Shown here: piece after piece, positions 35,078 to 44,462 of the stretch
How the letters are laid out: every line of letters starts with the position of its first letter
Position numbering within the stretch: the stretch's first letter is position 1
Source: JBBSJZ01 sp041751935
GTDB lineage: Bacteria > Planctomycetota > Planctomycetia > Pirellulales > Pirellulaceae
Reading direction: 5' to 3'
Length of the DNA: 64,000 bases
Assembly: GCA_041751935.1 (NCBI GenBank)
Contig: JBGSIA010000109.1
Span: forward strand, 23,318 to 87,317
Program-made: the position numbers and the translations under genes
The notes under the pieces: generated by a model
The model's input: only the letters and a program-made list of their open reading frames with translations
The model's database searches: none
What the model was told of the DNA's origin: nothing

Positions 35078-35523
35078 CGCTTGTTCCACCGTCTTGGATG
35101 AAGTTCTCCGGTGAGCGCAACAGGCTTTAGCTGTTACCCACACCCCCTCGTTCACATCGCGTCCCGCCCGTGGGGATCGCCGCTACAAACCGTCTCTCAA
35201 AGTGCCGACGAATTCGAACGCCAGAGGCGCAATCCGCAGTCATCAAGCAGATAAAATTCGGGTTGTGCCGGTAGTATCGGTTGAGTCCGGCTCGATTTCT
35301 TAGTCGATTGTCGCCAGAAGCGGCAAAAGCCCCAAAAATTGCCAACTCCGATTAAACGGAAAAGCCCGCAAAGCTTGAACCTCGCTAGTTTCACAGTTTT
35401 ATGTTACGTGACACGCCTTCTTGGCTGGTTGGCCGCTAGCCCTTCCCGCTGCGGCATTGTCTATAATGCGTCACTCTTCCGCAGATGCCACAACGCTAAT
35501 ACACCATGAATTGCGATTGAAAT
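35078..35523. other. Intergenic region upstream of MoxR gene, one -10-like box
   Basis: 446 bp between divergent genes. TATAAT at 35462-35467 lies 56 bp upstream of the MoxR ATG and could be its -10 box; no matching -35 is seen at the expected distance. Short frames here show no ribosome sites. Confidence 0.4.
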
Positions 35524-36546
35524 ATGAACCATCATGCCAGCCCAGAAGCACAGCAACTCAGCGGTGATGACGTTGAGGCAATTGATAAGTTGCGTGATGC
35601 CTACAGCCGCTTAGTCGATGAACTGGGTCGAGTCATTGTTGGGCAACGAGGGACGATCGAGAAATTGGCGATCTGTTTGTTCGCCCGCCGACACGCGTTA
35701 TTGATGGGCGTGCCTGGATTGGCGAAGACACTGCTGGTGAGCAAACTTGCGGAAACCCTGTCGCTGAAATTTAGTCGCATCCAGTTCACTCCCGACTTGA
35801 TGCCCATGGATATCACCGGCACGGATATTCTTCAGGAGAACGAGCAAGGCCGTCGCGATTTTCAATTCGTGCATGGTCCGGTATTCGCCAACATCGTATT
35901 GGCTGATGAAATCAATCGCGCCCCACCAAAAACCCAGGCTGCGATGCTGGAAGCGATGCAGGAGCAACGCGTCACCGTATTGGGCAAGTCCTTCGAGTTG
36001 CAGTCACCGTTCATGGTGTTGGCAACTCAAAATCCAGTCGAGCAAGAAGGAACCTATCCCTTGCCAGAGGCGCAATTGGATCGCTTCATGTCGCTTGTCG
36101 AATTGGATTATCCAAGTGAGGAAGAAGAAATTCAAATTGCCCGAACGACAACGGGTGACGACGTTGTAACGTTGAATCACTTAATGAACGCAGAACAGAT
36201 TATCGCTCACCAAAGTTTGGTTCGTCGCGTTCCGGTTCCCGATCATATTTATACGTATGCAGCACGCTTGGTCCGCAAGACGCGTCCGGCCGGAGAAACC
36301 GCGCCGTCGTGGTTGAAGCCGCTGGTTGCCTGGGGCGGCGGACCTCGGGCCGTGCAAAACTTGATACTCGGTGCCAAAGCTCGTGCCGCACTTTATGGCA
36401 GTTACATGGTGCGGATCGAGGACGTCAAAGCGGTTTCGACGTCCGTGTTGACGCACCGCTTGATCACCACATTTGCGGCACAAGCGGAAAGGGTTTCAGC
36501 GACGGACATTGTGAAACGATTGCTCGAGGAAACGCCAGATACTTGA
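35524..36546 (+). CDS. MoxR-family AAA+ ATPase
   Basis: 340 residues from ATG 35524. The AAA_3 core is complete: LLMGVPGLAKTLLVSKLAE (Walker A), FVHGPVFANIVLADEINRAP (Walker B, DEINR), QEQRVTVLGKSFELQSPFMV and ATQNPVEQEGTYPLPEAQLDRF (sensor 1 and arginine finger region), then the lid with GPRAVQNLILGAKARAALYG. MoxR ATPases work as chaperones that insert metal cofactors or mature von Willebrand-type partners; they usually precede DUF58 and VWA genes. Here none follows: the gene abuts ilvD tail-to-tail with no gap, so its partners must be elsewhere. Confidence 0.95.
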   Translation: MNHHASPEAQQLSGDDVEAIDKLRDAYSRLVDELGRVIVGQRGTIEKLAICLFARRHALLMGVPGLAKTLLVSKLAETLSLKFSRIQFTPDLMPMDITGTDILQENEQGRRDFQFVHGPVFANIVLADEINRAPPKTQAAMLEAMQEQRVTVLGKSFELQSPFMVLATQNPVEQEGTYPLPEAQLDRFMSLVELDYPSEEEEIQIARTTTGDDVVTLNHLMNAEQIIAHQSLVRRVPVPDHIYTYAARLVRKTRPAGETAPSWLKPLVAWGGGPRAVQNLILGAKARAALYGSYMVRIEDVKAVSTSVLTHRLITTFAAQAERVSATDIVKRLLEETPDT

Positions 36547-38226
36547 TCACTCGTCGGTGACGCATCCCTCACTCGCACTTTTGACGCTCTTGATGTACTT
36601 AAACAGCGTTCCGCGAGTGGCTTTGAACGGCGGCTGTTTCCAAGCAGCTCGCCGCGACTGCAGTTCGGCTTCGGACAATTCAACGTCCAGCCGATTGGTC
36701 TCGGCGTCAATCGTGATGATGTCGCCATCGCGAATCAGTCCCAACGGACCACCAAGCTGTGCTTCCGGCGTGATGTGTCCAACGATAAATCCGTGGCTGC
36801 CGCCACTGAATCGTCCGTCCGTCAACATTGCCACGTCGCTTCCTAACCCGGCCCCCATGATTGCACTGGTCGGAGTCAGCATCTCGGGCATCCCTGGTCC
36901 TCCCTGGGGACCCTCATAACGAATCACGACTACGTCACCCTTGACAATTTTTTTCGCTTCCAGTGCCGCGACCATTTCTTCTTCGCTGTCGTAGATTTTC
37001 GCGGGACCAGAAAACTGCAGTCCTTCTTTGCCGGTGATTTTTGCGACCGCGCCTTCGGGTGCAAGTGAACCACGTAAGATGCGAATGTGGCCGGATTCCT
37101 TGATCGGTTTTTCCACCGTCGCTACGATTTTTTGTCCTTCTTTCAATCCGGGAAGTGACTCGACGTTCTCGCCCAGCGTCTTGCCGGTCACGGTCATGCA
37201 CGAACCGTCCAGCAACCCTTTCGCCAGCAGGTACTTCATTACTGCCGGAGTTCCGCCAATGCTATGCAGATCCTCTTGGACGAACTTGCCGCTGGGTTTC
37301 AAATCCGCAAGGTACGGCACACGATCACTGACCGATTGGAAGTCGTCGATCGTCAACGGCACGTCGACCGAGCGTGCCATCGCGATCAAATGCAGTACGG
37401 CGTTGGTGCTTCCGCCGAGTGCCATCACGGTGACCATTGCGTTCTCGAACGCTGCTCGTGTCATAATGTCACGCGGCTTGAGGTCAAGTTTGAGTAGTTC
37501 AAGGATCGCCGCCCCAGCGCGTCGACACTCGTCTCGCTTCTGCGGGTCTTCAGCCGGCGTGCTTGCGGAGTACGGCAGCGACATACCAAGTGCTTCGATC
37601 GCAGTAGCCATCGTGTTGGCGGTATACATTCCGCCACAGGCTCCAGCACCGGGGCAACTCTTGCGAACAATATCTTGACGCTCTTCTTCGCTGATTTGAC
37701 CTGCGATGTATTGCCCGAAGCATTGGAATGCGCTGACGATGTCCAGCTTCTCGGAGCCACGAAACCCAGGTTTGATCGTGCCCCCGTAGACCATGATCGC
37801 AGGCCGGTTCAATCGCCCCATCGCGATCAAACAGCCAGGCATGTTCTTGTCGCATCCGGGCAGCGCGATCAACGCGTCGTACCATTGTGCCGCCATGATC
37901 GTTTCAATGGAATCGGCAATCAGATCACGGCTCTGAAGCGAATAGCTCATACCGTCGGTGCCCATCGAGATCCCGTCACTGACCCCAATCGTGTTGAACC
38001 GCATGCCAACCATACCAGCCTCCTGGACGCCCTGTTTGACATATCCGGCTAAGTCCAGTAGATGCATATTGCACGTGTTTCCGTCGTACCACATGCTGCC
38101 GATACCAATTTGTGGCTTGTTCATGTCGTCGACTGTCATCCCGGTCCCATAGAGCATCGCTTGGGAAGCACCTTGAACTTTGGGCTGGGTAACGTGGCTG
38201 CTGTAGCGGTTGAGCGGCTGGTTCAT
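36547..38226 (-). CDS. ilvD: Dihydroxy-acid dehydratase
   Basis: 559 residues, the family's usual length. It dehydrates 2,3-dihydroxy-isovalerate and 2,3-dihydroxy-3-methylvalerate to the keto acids of valine and isoleucine synthesis in the cytosol. Iron-sulfur ligands are visible as CDKNMPGC (near residue 120-125) and CPGAGACGGMYTANTM (near 192-200). Other marks are GIGSMWYDGNTCNMHLLDLA, DGRFSGGSHGFIVGH and PPFKATRGTLFKYIKSVKSA. The stop TGA shares the palindrome TGATCA (36544-36549) with the opposing MoxR stop. No other ilv gene is close. Confidence 0.98.
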   Translation of the reverse strand: MNQPLNRYSSHVTQPKVQGASQAMLYGTGMTVDDMNKPQIGIGSMWYDGNTCNMHLLDLAGYVKQGVQEAGMVGMRFNTIGVSDGISMGTDGMSYSLQSRDLIADSIETIMAAQWYDALIALPGCDKNMPGCLIAMGRLNRPAIMVYGGTIKPGFRGSEKLDIVSAFQCFGQYIAGQISEEERQDIVRKSCPGAGACGGMYTANTMATAIEALGMSLPYSASTPAEDPQKRDECRRAGAAILELLKLDLKPRDIMTRAAFENAMVTVMALGGSTNAVLHLIAMARSVDVPLTIDDFQSVSDRVPYLADLKPSGKFVQEDLHSIGGTPAVMKYLLAKGLLDGSCMTVTGKTLGENVESLPGLKEGQKIVATVEKPIKESGHIRILRGSLAPEGAVAKITGKEGLQFSGPAKIYDSEEEMVAALEAKKIVKGDVVVIRYEGPQGGPGMPEMLTPTSAIMGAGLGSDVAMLTDGRFSGGSHGFIVGHITPEAQLGGPLGLIRDGDIITIDAETNRLDVELSEAELQSRRAAWKQPPFKATRGTLFKYIKSVKSASEGCVTDE

Positions 38227-38341
38227 CGATCAATTCGGTTCGGGGTAAACTTCAGTTGGGGCGGTCGATTATGATTGCAGCAGCCGATTTTTTGTAGCGG
38301 TGGCACTTCGCCCTATTTACGGTCAGTTTCCGAAAGTGTGC

Positions 38342-38366
38342 CTGACCCTCTCAGGCAAAGGGTCAG
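38342..38366. repeat. Short hairpin, possible dispersed repeat
   Basis: CTGACCCT (38342-38349) and AGGGTCAG (38359-38366) pair perfectly around a 9-nt loop upstream of the DUF1080 gene. No T tract follows. GGGTCAGACCCC-like sequences recur in this lineage as I recall it, but I cannot search. Confidence 0.5.
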
Positions 38367-38418
38367 ACCCCATTTCGGATACACGCTCAGAAACCACATT
38401 CACAGGAATTTGCAGGAC

Positions 38419-39096
38419 ATGTCTTCAAGAATTCGAACCTTTATCTGTGGTACGTTTGTGCTCGCTGCCCTGTGTAGTCTGCCAATTTCGAATCAGTGTT
38501 TGGCCGATGATTTCGACAATCTTTCGATGCCCCTGTTCAAAGGCGAAACGCTCTCGGGCTGGGAAGGTAACGCTTATTGGTTCCGCGTTGAAGGCGACTC
38601 AATCGTTGCTGGTCGGCTCGATGAAAAAATCCCACACAATCAGTTCTTGTGTACGACGGAGGTATACGACGACTTTGAATTGCGATTGGAAATGAAACTG
38701 GTGGGTGAAGGCGACAATGCCGGCGTCCAGTTTCGCTCCCGGCGAGTGCCCAACAGTAGCGAGGTCTCCGGGTACCAAATGGATGCCGGTCGTGCCGGAG
38801 ATCGTAGCGTGTGGGGCGCTCTGTACGACGAGTCGCGGCGAAGAAAAATGTTGGCTGAACCGGCTCCCGAATTGAGCTCGAAATTAAAAACGGACGATTG
38901 GGTCCAGATGCGGCTGATATGTCAAGGTCCGCGAATCCAGATCTTCGTCAACGGCGAACAAACCGTCGATTATACCGAGTCCGATGCCACGATCCCACTC
39001 GCTGGCGTGATTGGATTACAGATCCACAGCGGGCCAGGGAGCGAAGCCTGGTATCGTAATATTCACATCCTCAGCCTGACCAAGCCCGCGAAATAG
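38419..39096 (+). CDS. DUF1080 (3-keto-disaccharide hydrolase-like) secreted protein
   Basis: 225 residues from ATG 38419 after CAGGA; upstream in-frame codons (from 38275) cross a hairpin and are not conserved-looking. A signal peptide (TFVLAALCSLPISNQCLA) leads into a lectin-like jelly roll with FKGETLSGWEGNAYWFRVEG, EMKLVGEGDNAGVQFRSRR, and a final IFVNGEQTVDYTE...GVIGLQIHSGPGSEAWYRNI, all DUF1080 hallmarks. Family members bind or hydrolyse carbohydrates in the periplasm. Convergent with the Rrf2 gene, 1 bp apart. Confidence 0.93.
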   Translation: MSSRIRTFICGTFVLAALCSLPISNQCLADDFDNLSMPLFKGETLSGWEGNAYWFRVEGDSIVAGRLDEKIPHNQFLCTTEVYDDFELRLEMKLVGEGDNAGVQFRSRRVPNSSEVSGYQMDAGRAGDRSVWGALYDESRRRKMLAEPAPELSSKLKTDDWVQMRLICQGPRIQIFVNGEQTVDYTESDATIPLAGVIGLQIHSGPGSEAWYRNIHILSLTKPAK

Positions 39097-39097
39097 A

Positions 39098-39520
39098 TTA
39101 AGCAAATTCACATAGAGGAATGATCGGGCTCGTTGATGTCAACAATTGCTCGATCGTCACGCCACGAAACGCGGCTTCGGTCGCAGCGTAGGCTCGGTCG
39201 AGTTCCATATGTAGCGGACAAAGTGTCGTGTGCGTGGAAATCCCTAGTGGACACTGTCGAATTCTCTCTAGCGGTGACACCGCATTGACAATATCCAAAA
39301 TCGATAATTCCGCCGTCGAACGTGACAGCTCATAGCCACCACCAGGACCAGGACGTGACTGCACCAAGTCCGCGGCAATGAGATCCTGTAGCACTCGATG
39401 CAGGTATCGCCGGGGGACCTTGGTTTTCTCCGCCAAATAATCAGCCGACGACGCCTGCTGCCCGCGCACTCCCATACACGCGACGGCGCGCAACGCATAC
39501 TCGGCTGTCTTGGAAAGCAT
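39098..39520 (-). CDS. Rrf2-family transcriptional regulator
   Basis: 140 residues. The winged helix starts MLSKTAEYALRAVACMGV and continues with YLAEKTKVPRRYLHRVLQDL and VQSRPGPGGGYELSRS, typical of Rrf2 proteins (IscR, NsrR, CymR). Cysteines in QCPLGISTHTTLCPLH are spaced like those that hold an iron-sulfur cluster, with another Cys near the end (PLCEFA), so it may sense iron-sulfur status, NO or redox. It is divergent from 39625, with a dyad between the two genes (see 39552). Confidence 0.92.
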   Translation of the reverse strand: MLSKTAEYALRAVACMGVRGQQASSADYLAEKTKVPRRYLHRVLQDLIAADLVQSRPGPGGGYELSRSTAELSILDIVNAVSPLERIRQCPLGISTHTTLCPLHMELDRAYAATEAAFRGVTIEQLLTSTSPIIPLCEFA

Positions 39521-39551
39521 CGACGATCCTATGGTAACTTAGATTCTTTAT

Positions 39552-39569
39552 CTGTATTGGTTTGTACAG
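39552..39569. promoter_or_regulatory. Candidate Rrf2 operator
   Basis: Perfect dyad CTGTA-N8-TACAG centred between the divergent Rrf2 gene and 39625, inside an AT-rich stretch. Its place between two starts fits shared autoregulation. The consensus of the regulator is not known. Confidence 0.5.
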
Positions 39570-39624
39570 GTTTAAATTTACCGTTTCCGCCTTCTGACGG
39601 CAACTTATGAATTGAGGTAGCGAT

Positions 39625-40101
39625 ATGGCACTGATCGAACAAGACCGCGAAGACTTGTTTCGTGACGGTTCAGCGATGCGAGTTCGTGGCGAGGCGACTA
39701 TCGATGGCACCCTTTGGCTTTTTGGGTTTCGTTCACAGGGACAAGCAACCCTGTACGCCGGCCCGGATCACGTTTTTCAATTCAACGCCGATGGACAACT
39801 TCGGCGAATCTTCTTACTGGGCCAACGTTACGTGACGTCAAACGGGAGATTGAAAGTGCTTCAACTCCACAGTCGCGGCGAACGACTAAAGTTATCCAGT
39901 TACCTCGTCGAAGACCATGAGCAGCAGCGATTGTTATCACAATTGGATGAACTTCTGCTGACGCTAAAACATGGAATCGCTGATCCATCGATCGTTTGGA
40001 AGACCGAGGGAATCGACGTTGATGGGTTTCGCGAACGAGTCGTCAAATGGCTCGCGTCTCTAGCGACACCCGTTCCCATCGCAAACATTGTGAATGCTTA
40101 A
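39625..40101 (+). CDS. Conserved-looking protein of unknown function
   Basis: 158 residues from ATG 39625. It begins MALIEQDREDLFRDGSAMRVRGEATIDG and is rich in charged and beta-forming segments (LWLFGFRSQGQATLYAGPDH, VFQFNADGQLRRIFLLGQRY), followed by a helical part (LLSQLDELLLTLKHGIADPS). No signal peptide, membrane helix or catalytic motif is visible and I recognise no family. Its placement divergent from an Rrf2 regulator suggests shared redox or iron-sulfur control. Confidence 0.75.
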   Translation: MALIEQDREDLFRDGSAMRVRGEATIDGTLWLFGFRSQGQATLYAGPDHVFQFNADGQLRRIFLLGQRYVTSNGRLKVLQLHSRGERLKLSSYLVEDHEQQRLLSQLDELLLTLKHGIADPSIVWKTEGIDVDGFRERVVKWLASLATPVPIANIVNA

Positions 40102-40220
40102 CATTGCGGGAGCAACATGTGGGGCACTCTTAATGTGGCAGTGGGTTCTTGCCGACGTTTTAAGGAAAGGCGTCTGAAATTCGCCACCATGTATATTACT
40201 CCCTCGCTTAGGAACCAAAT

Positions 40221-40718
40221 GTGGTCGATGACGATGAAACGATATCGGCTTATCACGAAGCAGGACACGCTGTGGTCGCCTATGCATTGGGAGGGCGAGT
40301 CGAATCGGTGTCGCTCTGGAGTGAGGCCGACGATTTCCTACCGGAGCGATTCGGCGACTGCAGAGTCAATTGGGGGCCAGTATTGTCGTCGGGCACGCGG
40401 CAACTGCAGAGCGAATTGTTAACGGTAATGGCCGGCCCGATCGCGGAAATGATTTATCGCGGCGAGCGAATTGAACCGTCACAGTACCTCCCCTGGCAGA
40501 TGGATTGGTTGCATGCTCTCCGCTGCATTAGTTCGCTTACAAAGAGTCGCAATGCCCAACTCTCACTATTGCAGGGCGCTATGTGCGAACTCGAAGGACG
40601 ACTTCGCGAGGATCGTTGTTGGGCAGCCATCTCTGCCGTTGCCGATGAGTTGCTCGCTCACGAACAACTCGACGAAGAACAATTATCCGAGCTACTGCAG
40701 TTCTGGTTGAGTTGCTAA
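40221..40718 (+). CDS. Stand-alone M41 (FtsH-type) protease-like domain
   Basis: 165 residues starting at GTG with GGAA 6 nt upstream; an in-frame stop lies just before, so the N-terminus is fixed. It opens ETISAYHEAGHAVVAYALGG, whose HEAGH (12-16) is the zinc site of FtsH-like M41 peptidases, followed by VESVSLWSEADDF and LLTVMAGPIAEMIYRGERIE, which matches FtsH's LxGRxAE-like helix. There is no AAA+ module and no membrane anchor, so it is not an FtsH. A small soluble protease or a regulator is possible; substrate unknown. Confidence 0.75.
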   Translation: MVDDDETISAYHEAGHAVVAYALGGRVESVSLWSEADDFLPERFGDCRVNWGPVLSSGTRQLQSELLTVMAGPIAEMIYRGERIEPSQYLPWQMDWLHALRCISSLTKSRNAQLSLLQGAMCELEGRLREDRCWAAISAVADELLAHEQLDEEQLSELLQFWLSC

Positions 40719-40754
40719 AAACTCGTTCGGACACATCCGTTACCTGGATGGTTT

Positions 40755-43700
40755 CTATGCCTCAGGTTCATACGCCAAGTTTGGTGAAAGCCAGCGTTCA
40801 ACTTCACGTAGCGGCCAACCCTTGCGCTTCGCATAGGCAGTGGTTTGGTCTTTGGTGATTCGGTCGACGGTGAAGTATCGCGAGTCTGGATGACCAAAGT
40901 ACAAGCCGCTGACACTCGCACCGGGCATCATTGCATAGCTCGACGTTAGCTCAACGGTTGTATTCTTTTCAGCATCAAGCAGCTTGAACAACGTCGTCTT
41001 CTCGGTGTGGTCGGGACACGCGGGATATCCAGCCGCGGGACGTATCCCGCGATACTTTTCTTCGATCAGATCATCCGTCGACAAGCCTTCGCTGCCACCG
41101 AATCCCCATTCGATCCGCGCTTGTTGATGCAGGTATTCGGCCAACGCCTCGGCCAAGCGGTCCGCGATCGCTTGTACGATAATCGCACTTTCATCGTCGA
41201 GTTCTTGCTTGAATTGGTTGGCGAGTTTGTCGGCACCAATGCCAGCGGTTACAACAAATCCACCGATGTAGTCCTCGCGTCCACTTTCTTTTGGGGCGAT
41301 GTAATCCGCCAAACAGCGGTAGTCTTTTTGGCCCTGGCGTTCCCATTGTTGTCGTAAGAAATGGAACCTCGCCGCTTCGGTACTTCGTGACTCGTCGGCG
41401 TAAACAATGACATCGTCGCCGTCGGCTGCTGCAGGCCAAAAGCCGTATACTGCTTTGGCTCGTAACAATTTATCGGCAATGACTCGATCGAGCATCGCGT
41501 TTGCTTTCGCGTAGACTTCTTTGGCGATCTCACCAACCACCGGATCCTGGAAAATCTTGGGGTACTTACCCTTCAACTCCCATGTCATGAAATAGGGCGA
41601 CCAATCGATGTATTCGCGGATCACTTCCAGTGGAACATCAGATAATGCGCGTAACCCGGTGAACGACGGTTTGTCGATGCGAACGGTGGTCCAATCGGTT
41701 TGGAATTTTTGCTCGCAAGCAACTTCATAGGGCACGAGCTTTTGATTTCGAGCTTGGAAGCTGGCGGCGAGTTTCTCCTGCGCCAGTGTGTTCTCGCTAA
41801 TGAAGGCATCACGAGTTTCATCATTGAGCAGTTTTTCGACGACACCGACGCTGCGGCTGGCATCGAGCACATGTACAACAGGCGATGGGCAAGCTGGTGC
41901 GATGCGCACCGCGGTATGCTTGGCACTGGTCGTAGCGCCACCGACCAATAGCGGCAAGCTTATTCCACGACGTTTCATTTCGCGGGCAACGTGCGCCATC
42001 TCATCCAAGCTCGGCGTGATCAGGCCGCTCAAACCGATCATGTCAACGTTCTGTTTCACGGCTTCGTCAAGAATTCGCTCGGCACTGACCATCACACCAA
42101 GATCGATGACTTCGTAGTTGTTGCACTGCAAAACGACACCGACGATGTTCTTGCCGATGTCGTGGACATCCCCTTTAACGGTGGCGATCAAGAACTTGCC
42201 ACGAGCCTTGAACGCTCCAGCACCGGCAGCGAGTTTTTCTTCTTCCATGAACGGTTCCAAGTATGCAACCGCCTTCTTCATCACTCGTGCCGACTTAACA
42301 ACCTGTGGTAAAAACATTTTCCCCGCACCGAACAAGTCGCCAACGACGGACATGCCATCCATCAGCGGACCTTCGATGACTTGCAAACAACGATCGTAGT
42401 GCTGGCGAGCTTCCTCGGTGTCCTCGATGATGTACTTGTCGATGCCTTTCACAAGCGAGTGCGTGAGCCGTTCGCTGACCGGCGATTCACGCCATTCGAG
42501 GTCCTCGCCAGATTTCTTGCCGCCACTTCCCTTTACGGTTTCAGCGAATTCGAGCATGCGATCGGTGGCATCGGGCCGTCGATTCAGCAGCACGTCTTCG
42601 CAGTGTTCGAGCAAGTCTTTGGGAATCTGCTCGTATACTTCCAATTGGCCTGCGTTGACGATCCCCATATCCAAGCCAGCGCGGACCGCGTGATAAAGAA
42701 ACGCTGAATGCATCGCTTCACGCACACGATCGTTTCCGCGAAAACTGAAACTAATGTTGCTCACACCGCCGCTGGTTTTTACACCGGGGCATGCTTCTTT
42801 AATGCGTCCAACAGCATTAATGAAATCAACCGCGTAGTTGTTGTGTTCTTCGATCCCGGTGGCCACAGTGAGGATGTTTGGATCAAAAATGATATCTTCA
42901 GGTGGGAAATCCAGTTTTTCTCGCAACAAGTCGTAGGCCCGCTTGCAGATTCGCACCTTATTGTCTTCGTCTGCGGCTTGCCCTTCTTCATCGAACGCCA
43001 TCACCACAGCTGCGGCTCCGTAGCGGCGAACCAAGGTGGCTCGGCGAAGGAATTCGGCTTCACCGTCCTTCAGCGAGATCGAGTTAACGATTGCTTTGCC
43101 TTGAACGTTGCGCAAGCCTGCTTCGAGGACTTCCCATTTACTACTATCGATCATCACCGGCACTGAAGCAGCGACATCGTCACCGGAAATCAGTCGCAGG
43201 TATCGCGTCATTGCCTGGGCGCCATCCAGCAGTGCGTCGTCGAAGTTGATATCGATGATGGTCGCGCCATTGTTGACTTGCTCGCGAGCAACTTCGACAG
43301 CCTCTTCGTATTTTTCTTCACGAATAAGTCGTGCGAATGCGCGGCTGCCGGTCACGTTGGTACGTTCACCAACCATCGTGAATGGAATTTCCGGTCGCAT
43401 CACCATCGGCAATTGACCTGATAACCGCGTGTAGACCGGTCCATGCGATTCTTGTTTCGGTCGAACACCACGCACGCGATCAGCCATCGCGCGAATGTGA
43501 TCGGGCGTAGTGCCACAACAGCCGCCAAGGATATTCAACCAACCGTTGTCCGCGAACTCACCAACCTTCTCAGCCATTACCTTGGGATCAAGATCAAACT
43601 GTCCCATCTCGTTGGGCAGTCCAGCATTGGGGTGACAACTGATTGGAATCTCTGCGACATGCGATAGCTCTTCGATGTGCGGCCGCATGATGTCTGGACC

Positions 43701-44462
43701 GAGGGCACAGTTCATTCCCACAGAGAGTAGCGGAAAATGATTGATAGCTGTCCAAAATGCTTCGACACTTTGAGCGCTGACAAACGTCCGGCCACCATCG
43801 GCAAACGTGCCACTGGCCATCACCGGAACCCGGCGGCCACCCGACTCAAAGAATTCAGCAATTGCGAACAAGCATGCCTTGAGGTTGAGCGTATCGATCG
43901 CGGTTTCTGGCAGCAGAATATCGACGCCGGCATTGATCAACGACGCAACTTGAGCCCGATAACTGTCCACCATTGCTTCGAAAGTCGTATCGCGATGAGC
44001 CGGGTCTTCCTTGGTGCTGATCGCGAGTTGACGAGTCGTTGGCCCGATACTGCCAGCAACAAAACGAGGCTTGTCGGGGGTACGGTCAGTCCACTCCAGG
44101 GCGGCCTGGCGAGCACATTGCACGGCGGCCCGATTGATCTCGTCAACGAGTTCGAAGGGCAGATTGAACTCGATCATGCCGACCGGAGAGGCGCCGAAGG
44201 AATTCGTTTCGACAATATCGCTTCCGGCGGCATAATACGCCGCATGAATCTCCGTGATCTTTTCGGGGTGCGTCAAACACAAAATATCAGAAAAGTTTTT
44301 TAAGTCGACGTTTCTGTCATGCTCGGCAAACCGTTCTCCACGAACGGCGGTTTCGTCAAGTTTTAGACGTTGAATCATGGTGCCCATCGCTCCATCAAGC
44401 AGCAAAATACGCTCTTGGAGGAGTTCGCGAAGCTGGGATTCAGTACTGCTGGAACGAAGCAT
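40755..44462 (-). CDS. metH: Cobalamin-dependent methionine synthase
   Basis: 1235 residues, full length. It methylates homocysteine with methyl-tetrahydrofolate through cobalamin. The Hcy domain (about 1-340) carries DGAMGTMIQRL and the GGCCGTTPDHIRA zinc motif; the pterin domain (about 360-640) has VGERTNVTGSRAFARLI and IIDINFDDALLDG; the B12 cap and binding domain has DVHDIGKNIVGVVLQCNN with the axial His near 764; the AdoMet activation domain (about 910-1235) includes RPAAGYPACPDHTEKTTLF. ATG at 44462. I see no cobalamin or SAM riboswitch in the 249-bp leader. Confidence 0.98.
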   Translation of the reverse strand: MLRSSSTESQLRELLQERILLLDGAMGTMIQRLKLDETAVRGERFAEHDRNVDLKNFSDILCLTHPEKITEIHAAYYAAGSDIVETNSFGASPVGMIEFNLPFELVDEINRAAVQCARQAALEWTDRTPDKPRFVAGSIGPTTRQLAISTKEDPAHRDTTFEAMVDSYRAQVASLINAGVDILLPETAIDTLNLKACLFAIAEFFESGGRRVPVMASGTFADGGRTFVSAQSVEAFWTAINHFPLLSVGMNCALGPDIMRPHIEELSHVAEIPISCHPNAGLPNEMGQFDLDPKVMAEKVGEFADNGWLNILGGCCGTTPDHIRAMADRVRGVRPKQESHGPVYTRLSGQLPMVMRPEIPFTMVGERTNVTGSRAFARLIREEKYEEAVEVAREQVNNGATIIDINFDDALLDGAQAMTRYLRLISGDDVAASVPVMIDSSKWEVLEAGLRNVQGKAIVNSISLKDGEAEFLRRATLVRRYGAAAVVMAFDEEGQAADEDNKVRICKRAYDLLREKLDFPPEDIIFDPNILTVATGIEEHNNYAVDFINAVGRIKEACPGVKTSGGVSNISFSFRGNDRVREAMHSAFLYHAVRAGLDMGIVNAGQLEVYEQIPKDLLEHCEDVLLNRRPDATDRMLEFAETVKGSGGKKSGEDLEWRESPVSERLTHSLVKGIDKYIIEDTEEARQHYDRCLQVIEGPLMDGMSVVGDLFGAGKMFLPQVVKSARVMKKAVAYLEPFMEEEKLAAGAGAFKARGKFLIATVKGDVHDIGKNIVGVVLQCNNYEVIDLGVMVSAERILDEAVKQNVDMIGLSGLITPSLDEMAHVAREMKRRGISLPLLVGGATTSAKHTAVRIAPACPSPVVHVLDASRSVGVVEKLLNDETRDAFISENTLAQEKLAASFQARNQKLVPYEVACEQKFQTDWTTVRIDKPSFTGLRALSDVPLEVIREYIDWSPYFMTWELKGKYPKIFQDPVVGEIAKEVYAKANAMLDRVIADKLLRAKAVYGFWPAAADGDDVIVYADESRSTEAARFHFLRQQWERQGQKDYRCLADYIAPKESGREDYIGGFVVTAGIGADKLANQFKQELDDESAIIVQAIADRLAEALAEYLHQQARIEWGFGGSEGLSTDDLIEEKYRGIRPAAGYPACPDHTEKTTLFKLLDAEKNTTVELTSSYAMMPGASVSGLYFGHPDSRYFTVDRITKDQTTAYAKRKGWPLREVERWLSPNLAYEPEA

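Noticed and set aside
37028..37678. 216-codon frame antisense to ilvD
   Set aside because: ilvD is unambiguous in the opposite strand; this is its shadow.
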